NCBI RefSeq assembly: GCF_043290135.1 | Contig: NC_134707.1 | Coordinates: 69,679,906 to 69,743,905, forward strand | Direction of reading: 5' to 3' | Length of the DNA stretch: 64,000 nt | From: Rhipicephalus microplus | Taxonomy: Eukaryota > Arthropoda > Arachnida > Ixodida > Ixodidae | Part shown: one piece after another, positions 22,181 through 31,983 of the stretch | Position numbering within the stretch: position 1 is the first letter of the stretch | Layout: each line of letters opens with the position of its first letter | Program-made: the position numbers and the translations under genes | The notes under the pieces: model-generated | Databases searched by the model: none | The model's input: only the letters and a program-made list of their open reading frames with translations | Told to the model about the DNA's origin: nothing

Positions 22181-22405
22181 GTGTTACGTCCTAACTTCAC
22201 GAAAAAACTTGAAGGACAACGAAATGAAGGTTTTTGGAAATTTCGGTCGCGTGGAGTTCTTTACCACACGCATGAATTATTGTACACGAGCCTCAAGCGA
22301 TTCCGCGCCCATCGAAAATGTAGTCGCCGTAACCGGGACTTGATCCTGGGATCTTTGAGTTCACAGTCGAGAGGCTATCACATTAAGACGCCAGACAAAC
22401 CTCTA
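22181..22405 (-). mobile_element. Highly diverged Ruka-type SINE
   Basis: Plus-strand landmarks of an inverted SINE survive in order: GTTACGTCCTAACTTCAC, GGAAATTTCGGTCGCGTGGAGTT, CTTTACCACACGCATGA, then CCGGGACTTGATCCTGGGATC (B-box region). Heavily mutated, therefore old. Confidence 0.65.
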
Positions 22406-22409
22406 TTAT

Positions 22410-23284
22410 TTGCTTTGACATTTATCTAAGAGGCGTCAATCAACAAAAACATATATCCTAGGAAGAAAACACATTTTGCTAAAATAAATAAAGATTGTCG
22501 TACTTCAGAAATTCTCGAATGAATATTTTTGCGCATTAGCGCTGGCTGCTTCATTAAATAGGTTTTTAATATCAAATCAATGAATGTATCGAAAAATACC
22601 AGGCTACCTTTGGAAAGAATCGTACCGAATACAATATTTTTTGTTGTATCTTGCCTGTACTTGACATTTTAGGATACGAATATTTTGTATAGTGTTGTGG
22701 TTAGGTTTCAAAGCCATTTTGCCCAAATGCTACCGCAAATGATGCAGCGGACAAGTATAATGATTTAGACAGCATACAAAATTTCCACTGACCTTGTATA
22801 TGCCAATCGTTATTGCGGTATTTGTACTTCAGGCATTTGATGTATTGAAGGGTTAATAAAAATCTGGAGTGTCAGGACAAGCAGTGATAAGCGCTATTGT
22901 CAAGGAAGCTGATGGCGCAAACAGATTTCAATTCTCCGATGACGTCTACTTTCCGAGCTTGTGTTTCTAATATTTATAATCATTGAGAACATTGCTCGAG
23001 TGGTTCTTTCAAATATGAGAGTACGGACGTACCATGAAGCGCGAAAGGCTCTTGCAGACACAATACTTTAAGTCACTGCCACTCCCACTCTACACTCATC
23101 CTCCTTTAAATTGTTGAGAGAGTCCACCACCATGCTCCCAAATTCAGATGTCATTTGGTCTGAATAGCTGTGCTAGGTAACTAGGCTGCCAATCGATGTC
23201 GCTACAAGTATTACTTTCTTTAAACAGAATCGAAAGTTGGGCTAGTCGGATATGCATGTTTTCAGTTGCCTGTATATATATTCT
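22410..23284. other. Unrecognised DNA
   Basis: AT-rich; nothing recognised. Confidence 0.4.
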
Positions 23285-23360
23285 GCCCTTTCTAATAAAC
23301 AGTTTAGTTGCGAGAGAGCGCTTGTCCTCTCTTCATGTCTGCCTTCGTGCGCTTTAATTG
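23285..23360 (+). mobile_element. PLE 3'-end fragment
   Basis: AATAAACAGTTTAGTTG, then GAGCGCTTGTCCTCTCTT and CTTCGTGCGCT, match the 3' end of the intact PLE (AATAAAACTTTCAGTTG, CAGCGCTTGTCCTGATT, TTTTGTGCGCT). Both place AGCGC and GCGCT as an inverted repeat 27-36 bases apart. No coding sequence remains. Confidence 0.6.
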
Positions 23361-23406
23361 ATAGTTATTTTCTTTACTGTTGTTCATTACAACCAAGCGA
23401 AAGAGC

Positions 23407-23648
23407 CCCGCCGCGGTAGTCTAGTGGCTAAGGTACTAGGCTACTGACACGCAGGTCGCGAGTTTGAATCCCGGCTGTGGCGTCTTCATTTCCGATGAAG
23501 GTGGAAATGTTGTAGGCCCGTGTGCTCAGATTTGGGTGCACGTTAAAGAACCCCAGGTGGTCGAAATTTCCGGAGCCTCCCACTACGGCGTCTCTCTTAA
23601 TCAAATGGTGGTTTTGGGACGTTAAACCCCCCATATCAATCATCATTT
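23407..23648 (+). mobile_element. Ruka-type SINE, near full length
   Basis: tRNA-derived head: A-box-like TAGTCTAGTGGCTAAGG and B-box-like GAGTTTGAATCCC, followed by the SINE body (CCCGTGTGCTCAGATTTGG, ACGTTAAAGAACCCCAGG, GGTTTTGGGACGTTAAACC) and a CATATCAATCATCATT tail. Flanking direct repeats AACCAAGCGAAAGAGC (23391-23406) and AACCAAGCGAAATAGC (23649-23664) are a 16-bp target duplication with one mismatch. It would be transcribed by RNA polymerase III from the internal boxes and mobilised by a LINE. Confidence 0.92.
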
Positions 23649-24296
23649 AACCAAGCGAAATAGCATTTCTTCGTGCTTCCCGATTTGTCCCATAGAATAA
23701 CGACCCTGAATGCAAGATACCACCACTGCTGAGATATGCGCAGAATACTCATTAAATAGGACGGTCTTACTTGTGATACCTGTTTAGAAAAAAAAAACTG
23801 CCAGATCCTACGTACAGTGGGGTTCGCTGGTATGCGAAACACGAATGAGAAATGTTGATATGTCACTTTAAAATCAGCACAACGTTACGTGGTTGTTGTA
23901 AATGATGCCGTACATGACTTCACTTCCATGTCATAATTATCATGTTTGGATGTGTCGTTTATTTTCGTCATCTACTTACGTCACGGGATACCAAATTTAG
24001 TGTTGCTAGCGAAACGGCCACGAGCACGCCATGAGCGTGGTATGTTGTCATGTTCTTTTATGACACGCGTGCCAGGATTATCATGTATGCAGCAGTCACA
24101 TATTTCGTCATCGATTTACGTCACGTAACGCCGAATTTGGTATACGTGGAGCTAGCGAAATGGCCGCGAGCACATCATGAAGGGTCCAATGTACTCCAAT
24201 GTAGCGTTTACGCGCGCGCACGCTGGGCACAGCCGCGCTACGATAGCAAAACACGAGCACTCTATAGTCTGACGCCAGGTGCAACCAGCGTCTGTC

Positions 24297-24541
24297 CGAT
24301 TGATTGATTGATTTGTGGGGTTTAACGTCCCAAAACCACCATATGATTATGAGAGACGCCGTAGTGGAGGGCTCCGGAGATTTTGACCACCTGGGGTTCT
24401 TTAACGTGCACCCAAATCTGAGTACACGGGCCTACAACATTTCCGCCTCCATCGGAAATGCAGCCGCCACAGCTGGGATTCGAACCCGCGACCTGCGGGT
24501 CAGCAGCCGAGTACCTTAGCCACTAGACCACCATGGCGGGG
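24297..24541 (-). mobile_element. Ruka-type SINE, full length
   Basis: Inverted copy. On plus: TGATTGATT tail, GGGGTTTAACGTCCCAAAAC, GGGGTTCTTTAACGTGCACC, GGGATTCGAACCCGCGACC (B box) and TTAGCCACTAGACCACCATG (A box), ending GGCGGGG. Flanks CAGCGTCTGTC (24286-24296) and CAGCGTCCGTC (24542-24552) form an imperfect 11-bp target duplication, showing insertion into the 147-bp-period repeat. Confidence 0.92.
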
Positions 24542-24552
24542 CAGCGTCCGTC

Positions 24553-24800
24553 GGCGCAGCCCGACGGCAACCTGCGCGAAATGCGACATGCTGCATTCCG
24601 CGCTGATGCGTCACCCAGACAACATTGCGTCTCCCTCTTTTCGTGACAGGGGGACGCCGGACGTGCTGAAACACGCATGCTTCCATGGCGGGACCAGCAC
24701 CTGGCGTGGTGGCAACGCCGGCGTGACGCGACGAAATGAACGTCGGCGAGCACGCGCACCGCTTCACGTCGCAATGTATTGGCGCCTTCACTGTGGCATG
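24553..24800. other. GC-rich island within repeat copy A
   Basis: About 250 bp with clearly higher GC than the surroundings, part of an insert that replaces several repeat units and is absent from copy B. Short frames on both strands have no recognisable domain. Confidence 0.4.
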
Positions 24801-25671
24801 TATTCATGTTTTCACACGACACGCATCTCATGATTATCATGTTTGTACCACTCGCATACCTTCGTCCTCCATTGGCATCACGTTATAGCAAAATTTGCAT
24901 ATGTGAAGCTGGCGAAACGGCCGTGAGCGCATCATCAGCGTGGCATGTAGTCATGTTGTGAGATGACACGCATGTCTTGATTATCATGTTCGGATGTGTC
25001 ATTTATCTATGTCGTCCATTCGCGTCGCGTAATGACAAATTTTGTACATGTGAAGCTAGCGAAACGGCCACGAGCGCATCATGAGCTTAGCATGTAGTCT
25101 TGTTGTTACATAACAGGCATCTGATGTTTAGCACATTTGCACCAGTATCATACCCTCATTATCCATTCACGTCCCGTAATACCAAATATGGTATAAGTTA
25201 AGCTAGCGAAACGGCCACCAGTGCATCATGAGCATGGTATGTAGTCATGTTGTTACATGACACACATCTGATGATTATCATGTTTGCACCAGTCACATAC
25301 ATTCGTCATTCATTCACGTGCTGTAATATCAAATGTGGTATTTGTGACGCTAGAGAAACGGCCGCAAGCGCATCATGAGCGTGGCATAAAGTTATGTTAC
25401 GTGACACGCATGTCATGATTTTCATCTTATAGGGTCTGTCGCTTGTGTTCGCCACGCAATCATGCCATACAACAACAGCTTTGCAACATGCCATGTGAAC
25501 GAAACCACCGCACGAGCTGCAGGTGAAGGACACTTAAATAATGACATTCGTGACATACATGTGATGATTTTCAAGTTATGACTAGTCAAATATGTTCTTC
25601 ATACAGTCATGTTATGCCGTACCAACCTTGGTATCGTTACCATTGTCGAAACGGCCAGGAGAGCTAAAAGG

Positions 25672-25695
25672 TAGATTGATAGATAGATAGATAGT

Positions 25696-25783
<88 letters not shown>

Positions 25784-25784
25784 C

Positions 25785-25838
<54 letters not shown>
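25672..25838. repeat. (GATA)n microsatellite
   Basis: About 167 bp of nearly pure GATA, with single GTTA and GACA interruptions. It sits where copy B of the host repeat has only GTAGATAG. Confidence 0.97.
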
Positions 25839-25839
<1 letters not shown>

Positions 25840-25885
25840 CTAAATTCGCTCAAGTTCGCTAAGAATTGCTTCGCATTTAAAAATT

Positions 25886-26433
25886 ATGTTCTGACTAATA
25901 AGCGTTAACTTCGATTACATCTCTTTCATGTAGCTCCACAACATATTGAGTGAAGCTTGCGGTTAGGAACAAATAAGCCGTTGCCTACACAAACACAGGT
26001 TTCATCTCGCCGCTGCAGATACATCTGCTTGAATCAGTTCGCAGACGGAGATTCTTGCGAATACATTGTTATTTTTATTTTGATAAGCAGAAGCTTCGTT
26101 CAGTGAGGTGTTTCACGAATATCGAAATTTAAGTATGCAGCACAAGAAACGCCTGATCGCTGATGCCCGCAGTAGGGCGGCTTTGTTAGATTCAGCACGA
26201 CAGGTTAATTTTGAATGAACTTAGGCTGATGATAGCTAGTAAGTGATGCCAACTTCTATCAAGGAATGGCGTTCAAAGGTTTCAATTTTTCACTGTCTTA
26301 GTTACATGATAACTTGAACAATAATATTTCTTATATCCGTATCTCTCTTTATCGTGAAACTTCTAATATACATAACATACATCTGTTTAGTAAAACTAAA
26401 CCGATATATATGAGTTTATCGAACGCATGTGAC
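25886..26433. other. Unrecognised DNA
   Basis: AT-rich; nothing recognised between the repeat and the PLE target site. Confidence 0.45.
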
Positions 26434-26608
26434 AAAAAGAGTACAACCGAAAGGCGGGCGAGTTGGAACTTATCCATAGTGGGCAGCGCACAAAAGGAAA
26501 CACACAAGAGAAGGAATCAGGACAAGCGCTGGTCTAACAACTGAAAGTTTTATTTGAAAGAAAGCATATATATACATGTGTACACAGAAAATCAAGTGCT
26601 ACGCAAGA

Positions 26609-28840
26609 TTACTTCCGATCAATGAAACCAATCTCCTGTTCAGATAAAGAAACAGATGGCTGGCTAACGCAAATGCCAACACTCTTCGCCATGTGGTAAG
26701 CCTCAGCAATCTCACGTGTCCTTTGATTATGATGGCGGTCGATGATTGCGGTTTGCTCAAAAGAAGGAATACAACCGCAATCGCGGCAATGGCTGGCGAG
26801 GTGAGACAGAACCCCACCCTTTAAAGAATTTTCATGCTCCCGTAGCCTAATATTAATACATCTACCGGTCTGTCCTATGCAGACACTCCCGCACGAGCAA
26901 GGAATTTTATAGACTACCCCGGTCGAACATGCGGTATACTTCTTAACGTGCTTGATTGAACAAGTGTTATCAACCGCCCTCGTAATTCCCTTAACGCGTC
27001 TATGAATCTTGCCACATAAGCTACCCAATTTATTCCCACTTGAAAAAACAACGTCAACCCCATACTGCCCCCCAACTTTCTTTAATCTATGTGAAATGGA
27101 ATGTACATAGGGAATCACTGCAAAACGCTTTTGCTCGCGTTGAGAGGTTGCTGGTTGGTTGGTGGGCTGCGCGTTACTATTTACTTTCTTTAGCAAACGC
27201 TCGGAAGCAGAAACGAGAAAGGCGGTGGGAAAACCCGCTGTCTTAAGCCGATCACACTGATTACGAAAGCTTTCCTCTGTGGTATGGAAACAAGATTTTG
27301 CGACAGCTGCGTGAAGGCATGAAGTGACTATACCATTTTTTACCAGTTTAGAATGAGCAGATTTAAAGTTTAGGAGGGGTTTAGCCGACCTGGGAGCGTA
27401 TAACCAACAGACATGCGCATCCTGGAATCGCAATGTTAGGTCAAGGAACTGAAGCTCATTCTTTTCATTGGGAACTTCACACGTAAACTGAAGACCCTGC
27501 CCCCTTTCCCTAAATGCCTTGAGAATGTTCACCTTATCATGTAAGCTACTAACACTATCCAAAAAAACCAAGTAATCATCCACATACCTAAATATACGAG
27601 TCCCCCAACCCTCAAAATCTCTTTCTAGATCGCGATCAATTCTACTCAACAATATGTCACTTAGGACCGGGGCAACTCTGGAACCTATGCATACACCTGA
27701 GGCCTGAACAAACAAATCCCCTTGCCAAGAAACAAAAGTAGAATCAAGATAAAAACGAAGAAGTTCAAGGAAACTTTGAACAGAAATACCACATTTGTCA
27801 ACAAACCGCGTTTCTTCATTTAGTTCAGTGATAGTTTCCTTAACACATAGTAACAGAAAATTATGCGGCAGTGAGTAGAACAGGTCCTGAACATCGACAC
27901 TGAAGGCAGACTTTTTTTCCCAAAGGTTCTGATTACCCAAGAAATCAACAACCTGTAGTGAATTCCTAACCAAGAATGGATCCACTAAATTCAACGAGCT
28001 GAGGTGGGTTTGCAAGTAGCCCGAGACAACGTGTTGCCACGAGCCACGCTCCGACACAATTGCCCGAAAGGGTACATCGGGTTTATGCGTCTTGGCGGAG
28101 AAGAACACCTGCAACTCCAGGCTTTTTGAACTCTTCGCCAAGGACCTCAGTCGTTCAAGCTTTAGGTCTGACAATAATGCCAATGCATTCTTCTTAACAG
28201 AAGCCGGCTTACAAGTGACTGGTTTGAAGTTTTTTTGCATTGCTTGAACAGCCTTATCCTGAAACATGCCCGCGGGCATCACGACGAAGGATCCTTCCTT
28301 ATCTGACACCAAAAGCCGCAAATCACTTGCGGCAAAAGAGTTTACTAAGCGTCGCGACTGGCCATCTCGACTGAATCTCGTACTGCACTTGGAAACCTCA
28401 TCAATACACTGTTTCAAACAAAAGGATCGGTTAGGCTCAGAAACCTGGTTAGCAACGGAATGAGTCATTGCCAATTTTTCCGTGGCGGTGAGCTTTGGTT
28501 CAAAGGCAAATTTGGGACCAAGCCCCAGAAATTCCTGGTCATATTCTTCAATGTGGGCACCTCCAAGAAGCACAACCCGACCTGTACCTTTTTTCGCCTT
28601 CGGTCGTGGTGGTAGCGTCACCAGCACAGCCCTCCAAAGGTACTCAGTCGCCGCGACCGTGGCCGAGCACCAATCAGCGTAGAGTCGCCGCTTCCGACGG
28701 TCGTCGCCTTCAGCACCACAGCATACCCGCAAACAGCTTCTGAAGAACCGCGCCTGCCGCCACCACTCCGAGCGCAGAAGTCGGCACACTCTCCTAACAT
28801 GACTGGGGGACGGCTGTAGCCAACCGCACAGCCCCTGAAG
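26609..28840 (-). CDS. PLE reverse transcriptase-GIY-YIG protein, 5'-truncated
   Basis: An open minus-strand frame of more than 720 codons with no internal stop, nearly identical to the plus copy; I saw only a handful of substitutions (QCIDEVSKC for QCIDVVSKC, VKKNALALL for VKKKALALL, IPSFEQTAI for IPSVEQTAI). The first ~70 residues of the intact protein are missing because the DNA ends at 28842, and the in-frame codon at 28787-28789 (GTG) is not a natural start. RT motifs (SVDVQDLFYSLPH, YVDDYLVFLD) and the C-terminal GIY-YIG nuclease (VYKIPC, CIGQTGR, RLREHE) are all kept. Without its start and promoter the copy is probably not autonomous. Confidence 0.9.
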   Translation of the reverse strand, partial: LQGLCGWLQPSPSHVRRVCRLLRSEWWRQARFFRSCLRVCCGAEGDDRRKRRLYADWCSATVAATEYLWRAVLVTLPPRPKAKKGTGRVVLLGGAHIEEYDQEFLGLGPKFAFEPKLTATEKLAMTHSVANQVSEPNRSFCLKQCIDEVSKCSTRFSRDGQSRRLVNSFAASDLRLLVSDKEGSFVVMPAGMFQDKAVQAMQKNFKPVTCKPASVKKNALALLSDLKLERLRSLAKSSKSLELQVFFSAKTHKPDVPFRAIVSERGSWQHVVSGYLQTHLSSLNLVDPFLVRNSLQVVDFLGNQNLWEKKSAFSVDVQDLFYSLPHNFLLLCVKETITELNEETRFVDKCGISVQSFLELLRFYLDSTFVSWQGDLFVQASGVCIGSRVAPVLSDILLSRIDRDLERDFEGWGTRIFRYVDDYLVFLDSVSSLHDKVNILKAFRERGQGLQFTCEVPNEKNELQFLDLTLRFQDAHVCWLYAPRSAKPLLNFKSAHSKLVKNGIVTSCLHAAVAKSCFHTTEESFRNQCDRLKTAGFPTAFLVSASERLLKKVNSNAQPTNQPATSQREQKRFAVIPYVHSISHRLKKVGGQYGVDVVFSSGNKLGSLCGKIHRRVKGITRAVDNTCSIKHVKKYTACSTGVVYKIPCSCGSVCIGQTGRCINIRLREHENSLKGGVLSHLASHCRDCGCIPSFEQTAIIDRHHNQRTREIAEAYHMAKSVGICVSQPSVSLSEQEIGFIDRK

Positions 28841-28842
28841 AT

Positions 28843-29299
28843 GTATGGGGTTGACGTTGTTTTTTCAAGTGGGAATAAATTGGGTAGCTTATGTGGCAAG
28901 ATTCATAGACGCGTTAAGGGAATTACGAGGGCGGTTGATAACACTTGTTCAATCAAGCACGTTAAGAAGTATACCGCATGTTCGACCGGGGTAGTCTATA
29001 AAATTCCTTGCTCGTGCGGGAGTGTCTGCATAGGACAGACCGGTAGATGTATTAATATTAGGCTACGGGAGCATGAAAATTCTTTAAAGGGTGGGGTTCT
29101 GTCTCACCTCGCCAGCCATTGCCGCGATTGCGGTTGTATTCCTTCTTTTGAGCAAACCGCAATCATCGACCGCCATCATAATCAAAGGACACGTGAGATT
29201 GCTGAGGCTTACCACATGGCGAAGAGTGTTGGCATTTGCGTTAGCCAGCCATCTGTTTCTTTATCTGAACAGGAGATTGGTTTCATTGATCGGAAGTAA
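28843..29299 (+). pseudogene. PLE 3' part: GIY-YIG domain only
   Basis: Starts abruptly at YGVDVVFSSGNKLG, the linker before the nuclease, and continues to the normal stop, then through the element 3' end into the full copy. It carries the IPSFEQ variant shared with the minus copy rather than IPSVEQ of the full copy. It is the upstream partial repeat (pseudo-LTR) typical of PLE tandems and would supply the promoter for the copy that follows. It encodes about 150 residues without RT. Confidence 0.88.
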
Positions 29300-29430
29300 T
29301 CTTGCGTAGCACTTGATTTTCTGTGTACACATGTATATATATGCTTTCTTTCAAATAAAACTTTCAGTTGTTAGACCAGCGCTTGTCCTGATTCCTTCTC
29401 TTGTGTGTTTCCTTTTGTGCGCTGCCCACT

Positions 29431-31848
29431 ATGGATAAGTTCCAACTCGCCCGCCTTTCGGTTCTACAACAGTTTATTGCTAGTTCTTCGGGCTCTCTTT
29501 TGTGTCAATACGTCAATTTCATGGACGCATCTGCCATTTCTTCAGTCATCGCCGTTTGCATCTGCCGTGCACGGACTGCTTCGTGGTATGCCAGGATCTC
29601 ACAGTGTCCCCCGGATCTTCAGGGGCTGTGCGGTTGGCTACAGCCGTCCCCCAGTCATGTTAGGAGAGTGTGCCGACTTCTGCGCTCGGAGTGGTGGCGG
29701 CAGGCGCGGTTCTTCAGAAGCTGTTTGCGGGTATGCTGTGGTGCTGAAGGCGACGACCGTCGGAAGCGGCGACTCTACGCTGATTGGTGCTCGGCCACGG
29801 TCGCGGCGACTGAGTACCTTTGGAGGGCTGTGCTGGTGACGCTACCACCACGACCGAAGGCGAAAAAAGGTACAGGTCGGGTTGTGCTTCTTGGAGGTGC
29901 CCACATTGAAGAATATGACCAGGAATTTCTGGGGCTTGGTCCCAAATTTGCCTTTGAACCAAAGCTCACCGCCACGGAAAAATTGGCAATGACTCATTCC
30001 GTTGCTAACCAGGTTTCTGAGCCTAACCGATCCTTTTGTTTGAAACAGTGTATTGATGTGGTTTCCAAGTGCAGTACGAGATTCAGTCGAGATGGCCAGT
30101 CGCGACGCTTAGTAAACTCTTTTGCCGCAAGTGATTTGCGGCTTTTGGTGTCAGATAAGGAAGGATCCTTCGTCGTGATGCCCGCGGGCATGTTTCAGGA
30201 TAAGGCTGTTCAAGCAATGCAAAAAAACTTCAAACCAGTCACTTGTAAGCCGGCTTCTGTTAAGAAGAAGGCATTGGCATTATTGTCAGACCTAAAGCTT
30301 GAACGACTGAGGTCCTTGGCGAAGAGTTCAAAAAGCCTGGAGTTGCAGGTGTTCTTCTCCGCCAAGACGCATAAACCCGATGTACCCTTTCGGGCAATTG
30401 TGTCGGAGCGTGGCTCGTGGCAACACGTTGTCTCGGGCTACTTGCAAACCCACCTCAGCTCGTTGAATTTAGTGGATCCATTCTTGGTTAGGAATTCACT
30501 ACAGGTTGTTGATTTCTTGGGTAATCAGAACCTTTGGGAAAAAAAGTCTGCCTTCAGTGTCGATGTTCAGGACCTGTTCTACTCACTGCCGCATAATTTT
30601 CTGTTACTATGTGTTAAGGAAACTATCACTGAACTAAATGAAGAAACGCGGTTTGTTGACAAATGTGGTATTTCTGTTCAAAGTTTCCTTGAACTTCTTC
30701 GTTTTTATCTTGATTCTACTTTTGTTTCTTGGCAAGGGGATTTGTTTGTTCAGGCCTCAGGTGTATGCATAGGTTCCAGAGTTGCCCCGGTCCTAAGTGA
30801 CATATTGTTGAGTAGAATTGATCGCGATCTAGAAAGAGATTTTGAGGGTTGGGGGACTCGTATATTTAGGTATGTGGATGATTACTTGGTTTTTTTGGAT
30901 AGTGTTAGTAGCTTACATGATAAGGTGAACATTCTCAAGGCATTTAGGGAAAGGGGGCAGGGTCTTCAGTTTACGTGTGAAGTTCCCAATGAAAAGAATG
31001 AGCTTCAGTTCCTTGACCTAACATTGCGATTCCAGGATGCGCATGTCTGTTGGTTATACGCTCCCAGGTCGGCTAAACCCCTCCTAAACTTTAAATCTGC
31101 TCATTCTAAACTGGTAAAAAATGGTATAGTCACTTCATGCCTTCACGCAGCTGTCGCAAAATCTTGTTTCCATACCACAGAGGAAAGCTTTCGTAATCAG
31201 TGTGATCGGCTTAAGACAGCGGGTTTTCCCACCGCCTTTCTCGTTTCTGCTTCCGAGCGTTTGCTAAAGAAAGTAAATAGTAACGCGCAGCCCACCAACC
31301 AACCAGCAACCTCTCAACGCGAGCAAAAGCGTTTTGCAGTGATTCCCTATGTACATTCCATTTCACATAGATTAAAGAAAGTTGGGGGGCAGTATGGGGT
31401 TGACGTTGTTTTTTCAAGTGGGAATAAATTGGGTAGCTTATGTGGCAAGATTCATAGACGCGTTAAGGGAATTACGAGGGCGGTTGATAACACTTGTTCA
31501 ATCAAGCACGTTAAGAAGTATACCGCATGTTCGACCGGGGTAGTCTATAAAATTCCTTGCTCGTGCGGGAGTGTCTGCATAGGACAGACCGGTAGATGTA
31601 TTAATATTAGGCTACGGGAGCATGAAAATTCTTTAAAGGGTGGGGTTCTGTCTCACCTCGCCAGCCATTGCCGCGATTGCGGTTGTATTCCTTCTGTTGA
31701 GCAAACCGCAATCATCGACCGCCATCATAATCAAAGGACACGTGAGATTGCTGAGGCTTACCACATGGCGAAGAGTGTTGGCATTTGCGTTAGCCAGCCA
31801 TCTGTTTCTTTATCTGAACAGGAGATTGGTTTCATTGATCGGAAGTAA
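29431..31848 (+). CDS. Penelope-like reverse transcriptase with GIY-YIG endonuclease
   Basis: An intact 805-codon frame from ATG 29431 (MDKFQLARLSVLQQF); the frame is open ten codons further 5', but that is pseudo-LTR sequence. The N-terminal ~150 residues are Cys/Arg-rich with no known domain. RT: KPDVPFRAIVSERGSW, then SVDVQDLFYSLPH (palm Asp), GVCIGSRVAPVLSDILLSRID, and catalytic YVDD at about residues 481-484. A linker (HRLKKVGGQYGVDVVF) leads to a Cys/His cluster and the GIY-YIG nuclease: VVYK (704-707), CIGQTGR (716-722), RLREHE (727-732). PLE enzymes nick the target with the nuclease and prime reverse transcription there; they are related to telomerase RTs. All hallmark residues are present, so the copy may be active. 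It is followed by AATAAA at about 31902 in the 3' end. Clade within PLEs is not decided by eye. Confidence 0.95.
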   Translation: MDKFQLARLSVLQQFIASSSGSLLCQYVNFMDASAISSVIAVCICRARTASWYARISQCPPDLQGLCGWLQPSPSHVRRVCRLLRSEWWRQARFFRSCLRVCCGAEGDDRRKRRLYADWCSATVAATEYLWRAVLVTLPPRPKAKKGTGRVVLLGGAHIEEYDQEFLGLGPKFAFEPKLTATEKLAMTHSVANQVSEPNRSFCLKQCIDVVSKCSTRFSRDGQSRRLVNSFAASDLRLLVSDKEGSFVVMPAGMFQDKAVQAMQKNFKPVTCKPASVKKKALALLSDLKLERLRSLAKSSKSLELQVFFSAKTHKPDVPFRAIVSERGSWQHVVSGYLQTHLSSLNLVDPFLVRNSLQVVDFLGNQNLWEKKSAFSVDVQDLFYSLPHNFLLLCVKETITELNEETRFVDKCGISVQSFLELLRFYLDSTFVSWQGDLFVQASGVCIGSRVAPVLSDILLSRIDRDLERDFEGWGTRIFRYVDDYLVFLDSVSSLHDKVNILKAFRERGQGLQFTCEVPNEKNELQFLDLTLRFQDAHVCWLYAPRSAKPLLNFKSAHSKLVKNGIVTSCLHAAVAKSCFHTTEESFRNQCDRLKTAGFPTAFLVSASERLLKKVNSNAQPTNQPATSQREQKRFAVIPYVHSISHRLKKVGGQYGVDVVFSSGNKLGSLCGKIHRRVKGITRAVDNTCSIKHVKKYTACSTGVVYKIPCSCGSVCIGQTGRCINIRLREHENSLKGGVLSHLASHCRDCGCIPSVEQTAIIDRHHNQRTREIAEAYHMAKSVGICVSQPSVSLSEQEIGFIDRK

Positions 31849-31983
31849 TCTTGCGTAGCACTTGATTTTCTGTGTACACATGTATATATATGCTTTCTTT
31901 CAAATAAAACTTTCAGTTGTTAGACCAGCGCTTGTCCTGATTCCTTCTCTTGTGTGTTTCCTTTTGTGCGCTGCCCACTATGG
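31849..31983 (+). promoter_or_regulatory. PLE 3' end with AATAAA and AGCGC/GCGCT inverted repeat
   Basis: CAAATAAAACTTTCAGTTG provides a polyadenylation-type signal. AGCGC (31927-31931) and GCGCT (31968-31972) can pair around TTGTCCTGATTCC. The same arrangement recurs at each internal PLE junction and in the 23.3-kb fragment. It lies where PLEs often carry a hammerhead ribozyme, but the full core is not present. Confidence 0.45.

Larger units (their letters stand above)
23825..25885 (+). repeat. 147-bp-period composite repeat, copy A
   Basis: The anchor GCTAGCGAAACGGCC recurs at about 24005, 24151, 24908, 25055, 25202 and 25349, with degenerate anchors near 25495 and 25645, giving a period of 146-147 bp. 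Units also share TCATGATTATCATGTTTG and a CGTCA-CATTCACGT block. Copy A starts with TGTCACTTTAAAATCAGC and ends with TTCGCTAAGAATTGCTTCGCATTTAAAAA; copy B (58505-59550) has the same ends and the same order of unit variants. A SINE, extra GC-rich DNA (24180-24800) and a GATA array interrupt it. No coding potential. Confidence 0.8.

Noticed and set aside
23407..23500. A genuine tRNA gene
   Set aside because: The A- and B-box head recurs in at least four copies with a conserved non-tRNA body and target duplications, so it is a SINE.
25672..25838. CRISPR-like array
   Set aside because: A pure GATA microsatellite with no spacers.
28495..28743. Plus-strand frames opposite the minus PLE copy (and their counterparts at 29714-30191)
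   Set aside because: The same frames occur opposite both PLE copies and follow from the coding sequence on the other strand.
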